Shown piece after piece: positions 5,697-9,645 of a stretch of DNA of 9,645 nucleotides. Position numbers and translations under genes: made by a program. Every line of letters begins with the position of its first letter. Within the stretch, counting starts at the first letter, position 1. Under the pieces are notes generated by a model. It ran no database searches and was not told the DNA's origin. It saw only the letters and a list, made by a program, of their open reading frames with translations. The stretch is from Candidatus Parabacteroides intestinavium (GTDB lineage: Bacteria; Bacteroidota; Bacteroidia; Bacteroidales; Tannerellaceae), in assembly GCA_019118725.1 (NCBI GenBank), contig DWYO01000023.1:1-9645 (forward strand), read 5' to 3'.

Positions 5697-5828
5697 TTAT
5701 ACCTCCAAGTTTCCAGTTTCTTTTTGTAGGATTTCCAACATTTCCCTCAAATTGACTTCGCTTTTGGGGGGATATGCACATTCCGGGTATTCACATCTTG
5801 TTTTTAATCCACTTATAAATTCTGGGTG
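5697..5828 (-). pseudogene. C-terminal remnant of an unidentified protein (CEYPEC ... EILQKETGNLEV)
   Basis: A frame opened by a stop just upstream of 5828 runs to TAA at 5697-5699 and overlaps the end of the HXXEE gene in another frame. Its sequence looks like real protein: KTRCEYPECAYPPKSEV followed by a helical NLREMLEILQKETGNLEV end. There is no start codon before this part (first Met is residue 30), so it looks like the last ~35 residues of a deleted gene. A short protein using an unusual start is the alternative. The two Cys in CEYPEC could bind metal. I do not recognise the family. Confidence 0.4.
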
Positions 5829-6297
5829 TTACGATTTGTATCAGGCAAAGATTGGCAATACAAATAACCAGGCTTAAAACACCTAACAAAACGTTTTCCA
5901 CATTGGAATATTGCTCTTGACCAGCACTTATTGCCATGACGCAATAAGGCAGACATAACACGGTGCTGACAATGGCAGGAATATATTTGCGAATGATAAA
6001 GAATTGTATAATGTGGGCAACGAAATGCAAGCTGAAAGCCAGTAAACAAATATACCAGAACAACATGTTTCCTATAATGATTGTAACCATAGTACAAGCA
6101 CTTACAATAATAAACTCCTCACACACGGCAATGCCGAATGCAGGACTCTGTAGAAAAGACAATTTTGACCGCAATGCGGGAAACCTCCGGGATAAATCTT
6201 TTTCATTCTTTTCAATCCATGCAGGCAGCATAACCATTTCCTCAAACTCATGGAGCATGAATAGGATAGGAAGCAAATATATCAATATTAAAGTCAT
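5791..6297 (-). CDS. HXXEE domain-containing membrane protein
   Basis: 168 residues with the defining motif H16-E-F-E-E20 right after the first hydrophobic segment. A further H (about residue 91, LHFVAHIIQFF) and a membrane-embedded CEE near 59-61 also fit the HXXEE family (named for this motif). About five hydrophobic segments cover the length. The conserved acidic and His residues in the membrane suggest a metal-dependent or proton-handling role, but the family has no established function that I can state. It is the last gene of the four-gene operon and begins 6 bases after the stop of the cysteine-rich protein gene. Its 3' end overlaps a gene remnant in another frame. The family is sure; the function is unknown. 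Confidence 0.88.
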   Translation of the reverse strand: MTLILIYLLPILFMLHEFEEMVMLPAWIEKNEKDLSRRFPALRSKLSFLQSPAFGIAVCEEFIIVSACTMVTIIIGNMLFWYICLLAFSLHFVAHIIQFFIIRKYIPAIVSTVLCLPYCVMAISAGQEQYSNVENVLLGVLSLVICIANLCLIQIVTPRIYKWIKNKM

Positions 6298-6303
6298 TCC
6301 ATT

Positions 6304-6765
6304 CTATATTTTCGTTTCAAATTCTGCAAAGTCAGTGTTGCTCGCTTCAATCCGCATCTTGCAATGTTGGCTTCCGCGTAAAATGGATTCACAAATGGTT
6401 ACTTGGAATGTCCTGTCTTTCCACAACGACTGCAAGACATAAAGAATACTCTGCTTAGAGCATTCACAGAGCAGAGGTGTCGAAACATAGCCTTGTTTAT
6501 AAAGCCCGCAGGTGCATTCAATGAAATATAAATTATAGACGGAACCTTTCTCTATCGTTTCGCATCTTACGCCGGGCAATTCATTGGCTTTGGCGAAAAA
6601 CTGGTCAAGGTCTCCAGCCACCTGTTCATACAAGTCTTCATAAATCTGAAGTGTGCCGTATTGCACACAGTTCTTGCCGCACTCACGGAAGAAAGTTTCC
6701 CTTTGCGCTTCCGGCAGTTCTACGATGCCATTCTCAAATCCCTTGAACCAATCTGACAATTCCAT
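6304..6765 (-). CDS. Cysteine-rich cytoplasmic protein, possibly related to ATC-hydrolase/V4R-like proteins
   Basis: 153 residues from the ATG at 6765. A longer frame back to 6840 would overlap the upstream gene heavily and reads as non-conserved sequence, so the shorter start is preferred; it lies 14 bases after the stop of that gene. Nine Cys: 29, 33 (CGKNC), 68, 84 and 86 (CTC), 100 and 102 (CEC), 125 and 135. The C-terminal half (CTCGLY, LLCECSKQ, then TICESILRGSQHCKMRI) resembles the end of the L-2-amino-thiazoline-4-carboxylate hydrolase and V4R-type small-molecule-binding families, in which a late G-x-x-x-C is typical. No signal peptide or membrane segment is seen. It may bind a metal or a thiol compound. 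The family link is tentative. Confidence 0.75.
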   Translation of the reverse strand: MELSDWFKGFENGIVELPEAQRETFFRECGKNCVQYGTLQIYEDLYEQVAGDLDQFFAKANELPGVRCETIEKGSVYNLYFIECTCGLYKQGYVSTPLLCECSKQSILYVLQSLWKDRTFQVTICESILRGSQHCKMRIEASNTDFAEFETKI

Positions 6766-6779
6766 ATTATTTGATAGTC

Positions 6780-7166
6780 TTATGGTATATGTTTTACTAT
6801 AATCGGCGATAACAGTGTAGTAGCCAAAACCAACAGCCACAGGTTGCCCGTCAATGGATTATAGGCGACTAAAAGTTCCGCAACGGTATTGCCTCCTGCC
6901 AGTCCTGCGGCAAATTCAAATGCAATCGTCAACAATGCCCAGCCTATCCCAATCAACCAACCATCTTTGGAGGTAAAGGTTTTTATTATTCGCGGAAGCA
7001 GTAGCCAAGTAATCAGAAAAATACATACGCTTAGTGTAATTCCGCTAACGGGCAATGCCCATTCCGCTCCGATAGTCTTCGCCAATACATATTCTCGCAA
7101 CCCTCCATTGAGAATGGCTATGGGAATAAAACTGAGCCAGACGGGAAGAGATTTTAGGATGTTCAT
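6780..7166 (-). CDS. Small integral membrane protein, four TM segments, unknown function
   Basis: 128 residues with four hydrophobic segments (about 8-22, 40-58, 68-90 and 105-124). A conserved-looking loop, NGGLREYVLAKTIG, follows the first segment, then LPVSGITLSVCIF. Charged residues are few and lie at the loop between segments 2 and 3 (PRIIKTFTSKDG). It starts inside the stop of the GNAT gene with an ATGA overlap (7163-7166), so the two are translated together. The Cys-rich protein gene starts 14 bases after its stop. Proteins of this kind in Bacteroidetes carry no named function that I can recall; the context suggests it works with the HXXEE protein and the Cys-rich protein. Confidence 0.85.
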   Translation of the reverse strand: MNILKSLPVWLSFIPIAILNGGLREYVLAKTIGAEWALPVSGITLSVCIFLITWLLLPRIIKTFTSKDGWLIGIGWALLTIAFEFAAGLAGGNTVAELLVAYNPLTGNLWLLVLATTLLSPIIVKHIP

Positions 7167-7726
7167 GTTCTTTTATAATTTATCCATTCCTCCTTCGTAA
7201 TTCGCATGAAATGCTCCGTGCGGACATCGCCCAACGGAGAGGTCTTGCCTTCTTCTGTGTGATGAAAGCGGAAACCGCATTTCTCCATCACCCGATGCGA
7301 CTTTGTATTGCCGTCATAATAGCCACACCATACGGCAGTCATGCCCAGATCCACAAAACATCGCCTCAACAAACAACGTACAGCCTCAGGTATCAGCCCA
7401 TTTCCCCAATAAGGCACCCCGATCCAATAGCCTATTTCAGCTTCACCTTGTTTCATGGATGCACTATGAAGCCCTTCGCCAAACATGATTCCGACACTGC
7501 CCACAGGTTCTCCCGTGGCTTTCAGGACGACAGCGTATGTTTCAGGAGCCGCAAAAACCGTGCGGATGATATTCAGGCTATTTTCTACAGAAGTATGTGG
7601 AGGCCATCCGGCTATGGGGCCTACTGCCGGGTCTTGTGCATACTTATATAACGATTCCGCATCCGCTTCTTCCCATGGACGAAGTATCAGGCGTTCGGTC
7701 GACAACTGGCATGTATTCTTTTTCAT
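7163..7726 (-). CDS. GNAT family N-acetyltransferase (RimJ/RimL type)
   Basis: 187 residues from the ATG at 7726. The longer frame to 7759 adds residues without family similarity. The N-terminus is typical of RimJ/RimL-type GNATs (LSTERLILRPWEEADAESLY). The acetyl-CoA-binding motif A lies at about 98-112 (EIGYWIGVPYWGNGLIPEA), with the G-N-G pyrophosphate loop, and motif B is at 140-152 (NTKSHRVMEKCGF). It transfers acetyl from acetyl-CoA to an amine on a protein or small molecule; the substrate cannot be told. It is the first gene of the four-gene operon, and its stop overlaps the start of the membrane protein. Its position among other acetyltransferases and an efflux pump makes a detoxification role plausible, but this is inference. 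Confidence 0.93.
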   Translation of the reverse strand: MKKNTCQLSTERLILRPWEEADAESLYKYAQDPAVGPIAGWPPHTSVENSLNIIRTVFAAPETYAVVLKATGEPVGSVGIMFGEGLHSASMKQGEAEIGYWIGVPYWGNGLIPEAVRCLLRRCFVDLGMTAVWCGYYDGNTKSHRVMEKCGFRFHHTEEGKTSPLGDVRTEHFMRITKEEWINYKRT

Positions 7727-7802
7727 CGCAATAGAGTGAGTAATCTGGATAAATGACAATATAGTAGGAGTTTCAATATCTACGTATGATGATGAAACCG
7801 AT

Positions 7803-7810
7803 ACAAAAAT
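7803..7810 (-). promoter_or_regulatory. Candidate -7 box of the GNAT operon
   Basis: Reads TATTTTTG on the minus strand, matching TAnnTTTG, 77 bases upstream of the GNAT start. No clear -33 partner. The stretch 7727-7880 otherwise holds nothing obvious, including no clear terminator for the CatA-like gene upstream. Confidence 0.4.
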
Positions 7811-7880
7811 AGTCCTTTTTATTGAAATAATTCATAGTAATGGCGTTCAAAATCTAGCTCAACAAAATTTAAATCGGCTC

Positions 7881-8504
7881 TTAGTTCACGTACAGGTTCC
7901 TGATTTCTCTCTGCAAATTGTCTAAGAAACATGCAGCGTGTGCTCCATCCATCTGGGTATGGTGAAACTGAAAGGAAACGATCAGCGTCCGCTTCCACAA
8001 ACGCCGTTTGTATTTGCCCCAGATTAAAAACGGATTATTGAACACCCCGCTGTACATGCCTACTGCCCCGTCAATCTCGTAGTGGGCGAGGGCAGAGGTG
8101 CCGATGACCATGCAGTCCGTCAGGTCATGATTTTGGCAGCTTTCGGCAACTTGCTTAGTGAGCCGTAAATAATTTTCATTGAATTGTTTTAAATCAGTAG
8201 AGAAAGGAACATCACAGGAACTAACCTCGCCCTCGCGGTTGGTTACGATGGTACAGACGGCAAGACGGTCGTATTGCATGAGCTTTCGCCCCACGGGCAG
8301 CAGGTAGAACTCTTTGACACGACTTGCCGCTCGGCCGATACACCAGCACATTAGCATATTGAACTTTAATCCTGTCCGTTTGCTGATGCGGGCAAGACGG
8401 GTAACATCTACTGTCTTGAAAAAGGTGACCATGGGCATGGGCGCATTCATCCACGTCTCAAAAGCATAGGCGCGGGTCGTTTCTTTTGGATTTACTTCTT
8501 TCAT
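7881..8504 (-). CDS. CatA-like O-acetyltransferase (chloramphenicol acetyltransferase family)
   Basis: 207 residues from the ATG at 8504. The longer frame to 8552 would start upstream of the likely transcription start, so 8504 is preferred. The CAT active-site motif HHxxxDG is present as HHTQMDG at 181-187, with His182 the expected catalytic base and Asp186 the structural partner. Other family marks are the FETW segment near 15-18, a fold-typical FFKTVDVTRL strand-helix, and GKY at 163-165. It would use acetyl-CoA to acetylate a hydroxyl. It is divergent from classical plasmid CAT enzymes, so chloramphenicol need not be the substrate. Its promoter carries the same box set as the promoter of the VOC/AraC transcript, which suggests control by the adjacent AraC protein. 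Confidence 0.88.
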   Translation of the reverse strand: MKEVNPKETTRAYAFETWMNAPMPMVTFFKTVDVTRLARISKRTGLKFNMLMCWCIGRAASRVKEFYLLPVGRKLMQYDRLAVCTIVTNREGEVSSCDVPFSTDLKQFNENYLRLTKQVAESCQNHDLTDCMVIGTSALAHYEIDGAVGMYSGVFNNPFLIWGKYKRRLWKRTLIVSFQFHHTQMDGAHAACFLDNLQREIRNLYVN

Positions 8505-8531
8505 TTTATCATTTCTTAAGTTGAATAAACG

Positions 8532-8577
8532 CAAAGGTAAGCCGGCTGTCAAACGATGAATAGAATAAAAGGGACAT
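8532..8577 (-). promoter_or_regulatory. Promoter and candidate AraC operator of the CatA-like gene
   Basis: On the minus strand: ATGTCCC (8577-8571), 5 bases, TTCTAT (8565-8560), 20 bases, then the -7 box TACCTTTG (8539-8532), 28 bases before the start codon. The same elements with the same spacings stand at 9569-9614. The operator begins directly at the AraC stop codon. There is no TTTG -33 box, as expected for a promoter that needs an activator. Confidence 0.65.
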
Positions 8578-9398
8578 TATGTAGGGTTGCTGAACAAATC
8601 GGAATAAGGCTTGTATGCATTTAGCAAAGACAAGGGGGTATAACCGCTGAATTGTTTAAACTCCCGGATAAAATGCGACTGGTCAGCGTAACCGCATTGA
8701 TATGCTAACTGAGCCAGATTTGCATCTTCTGAATCATGCTGTAACAGCTTCAATGATTTCTGGAAACGGACTATTCTTGCATATTCTTTCGGATTTGCAC
8801 CTACCAGTTCATTAAACAGACGTTCAAACTGTTTCTTGCTCAAACAGGCGGTAGAGGCCAGTTCGGTGACAGGAATTGCTGGCATTGCGAATAGTTGTTG
8901 GATGGTAGCGGATATTCTTTTGAGGTTGTATGCTGTTTTTGAAGTCAACACATCCGCTATTCGAGATAACAGCCATTGTTCTATTAGGCTGATACATAAA
9001 CCTGTATTTCCGCAATCGAAGATTTGTGCAGCCAGTCGTTTCAAAGGCTTGTTTTCAAGGTCATAACCGGAAACCTCTTGATTGTGCAATAACGATATGG
9101 GCAGGTTCAAGAATGCTCTTAGAGCGTATGGCTGAAACACGACTACAATCATTTCTACATTACCATTTGCATATAAATGGGAAGGATAATTTACCTGACC
9201 GCTGATGGTAAATTTCGATTGGGCAGTTCCCAATTCCGGAATATAGAGTGGTGTTTGTTTATGGAAAATGATTTGAGGACAACCAATAGGAAAAGTAAGA
9301 GTATTCAGCGGTTGATTGCTTTTGAATACCCAATAATACCTGACGTAAGGTTGTAACTCCTTGCAAGGCTTGTAAAATTTGAAATTCTCTTGAATCAT
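8577..9398 (-). CDS. AraC family transcriptional regulator (DUF6597-like N-terminal domain)
   Basis: 273 residues. The N-terminal ~150 residues match the Bacteroidetes DUF6597-type ligand or sensing domain (YKPCKELQPYVRYYWVF near the start, FPIGCPQIIFHKQTP near 36-50, then VVVFQPYALRAFLNLP). The C-terminal AraC DNA-binding domain has two helix-turn-helix units: IPVTELASTACLSKKQFERLF (about 175-195) and LAQLAYQCGYADQSHFIREFKQFSGYTP (about 228-255), the latter the classical AraC signature. Its ATG overlaps the stop of the VOC remnant (ATGA), so the two share a transcript. It likely activates its own transcript and the CatA-like gene through the shared operator; this is inferred from the paired sites. 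The inducer is unknown. Confidence 0.94.
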   Translation of the reverse strand: MIQENFKFYKPCKELQPYVRYYWVFKSNQPLNTLTFPIGCPQIIFHKQTPLYIPELGTAQSKFTISGQVNYPSHLYANGNVEMIVVVFQPYALRAFLNLPISLLHNQEVSGYDLENKPLKRLAAQIFDCGNTGLCISLIEQWLLSRIADVLTSKTAYNLKRISATIQQLFAMPAIPVTELASTACLSKKQFERLFNELVGANPKEYARIVRFQKSLKLLQHDSEDANLAQLAYQCGYADQSHFIREFKQFSGYTPLSLLNAYKPYSDLFSNPT

Positions 9399-9517
9399 TT
9401 TACAAAGGTATTGTTTTCGGCTACCATAAGTTTTACCCCAAAGATCATTTGATAGAAATTTACCGATTGGTAGAAGTCGGTAACGGGGATTTCAAAGAAT
9501 GCGATTAAACTTTTCAT
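9395..9517 (-). pseudogene. VOC (glyoxalase/bleomycin-resistance fold) protein, N-terminal remnant
   Basis: 40 residues from the ATG at 9517. MKSLIAFFEIPVTDFYQSVNFYQ followed by IFGVKL is the typical first beta-alpha unit of single-domain VOC proteins, which are normally about 120 residues long. Here the frame stops after NTFVK, at the AraC start, so two thirds of the fold are missing. The longer frame to 9637 runs through the promoter and is not credible. The remnant now acts, if at all, as an upstream reading frame coupled to AraC translation by the ATGA overlap. The family call rests on a short stretch but the pattern is distinctive. Confidence 0.7.
9403..9410 (-). promoter_or_regulatory. 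TAnnTTTG box right before the AraC start
   Basis: TACCTTTG on the minus strand ends only 4 bases before the AraC ATG. If used, the transcript would be almost leaderless. It lies within the last codons of the VOC remnant and may be original AraC promoter DNA brought there by the deletion joint. No -33 partner; it may be chance. Confidence 0.25.
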
Positions 9518-9568
9518 ATTTTCTTTTCTTTTGGTTATTACTTTGTTTTGTCCTGCGCTAAGACCTTG

Positions 9569-9614
9569 CAAAATTACGATTGCCATAAGTCTGTGGATAG
9601 AAGAATAGGGACAT
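9569..9614 (-). promoter_or_regulatory. Promoter and candidate AraC operator of the VOC-remnant/AraC transcript
   Basis: On the minus strand: ATGTCCC (9614-9608), 5 bases, TTCTAT (9602-9597), 20 bases, then TAATTTTG (9576-9569), matching TAnnTTTG. It has the same elements and spacing as 8532-8577. The start codon at 9517 lies 51 bases further on. Likely autoregulation by the AraC protein. Confidence 0.65.
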
Positions 9615-9645
9615 TTTCGCACCCTTTCATATATCACATTTTTTT

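Noticed and set aside
6766..6840. 25-residue N-terminal extension of the Cys-rich protein
   Set aside because: It would overlap the upstream membrane protein by 61 bases, and the ATG at 6765 lies at a normal spacing after that stop.
7211..7651. 146-codon plus-strand frame across the GNAT gene
   Set aside because: It is antisense to a well-supported acetyltransferase, and its translation shows no domain or signal.
8505..8552. Longer start of the CatA-like gene
   Set aside because: The -7 box at 8532-8539 lies within this extension, so the mRNA should begin after it; the ATG at 8504 fits.
9518..9637. Longer VOC frame starting at 9637
   Set aside because: It would be translated from upstream of the likely promoter (-7 box at 9569-9576), and the family sequence starts at 9517.

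Overview
The window looks like a chromosomal accessory region from a gut Bacteroidales bacterium (Bacteroides, Phocaeicola or Parabacteroides type). The evidence is the repeated presence of the Bacteroidetes -7 promoter box TAnnTTTG upstream of genes, the lack of strong Shine-Dalgarno sites, and families typical of that order: a DUF6597-type AraC regulator, HXXEE, a CatA-like acetyltransferase, and an ECF sigma operon with a Spy-like periplasmic protein. No RNA gene, CRISPR array, complete insertion sequence or replication origin was seen.

Layout. Positions 1-706 (minus) hold the N-terminal part of a TolC-family outer-membrane efflux protein, broken by a one-base frameshift. Divergent from it, 975-2893 (plus) is a tight five-gene envelope-stress type operon. 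It encodes a small exported protein with a helix-turn-helix-like tail, a His/Arg-rich lipoprotein, an ECF sigma factor, a one-TM anti-sigma-like protein and a Spy/CpxP-like periplasmic protein. The order sigma, membrane anti-sigma, Spy-fold sensor next to an efflux gene resembles the Cnr-type metal-sensing logic, though metal sensing here is only inferred. A lone small lipoprotein follows (3192-3542), then a palindrome-rich, mobile-element-like stretch (3552-3781).

From 3734 to the end everything is on the minus strand and looks like a mosaic of resistance and detoxification genes. Reading in the direction of transcription it holds: a VOC (glyoxalase-fold) gene remnant; an AraC regulator; a CatA-like acetyltransferase; a four-gene operon of GNAT acetyltransferase, small membrane protein, cysteine-rich protein and HXXEE membrane protein; an unidentified C-terminal gene remnant; a MATE efflux pump; and a decayed CatB/Vat-type acetyltransferase. 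The last carries a small inverted-repeat element that supplies its final codons and stop.

Most notable signals. (1) The promoters of the VOC/AraC transcript and of the CatA-like gene share an identically spaced architecture, ATGTCCC-N5-TTCTAT-N20-TAnnTTTG, a strong candidate operator for the AraC protein. (2) A perfect 14-bp inverted repeat spans the -7 box and start codon of the tolC-like gene. (3) A 117-bp MITE-like element is fused in frame to the acetyltransferase remnant. (4) Three gene remnants sit exactly at gene borders, suggesting repeated deletion joints.
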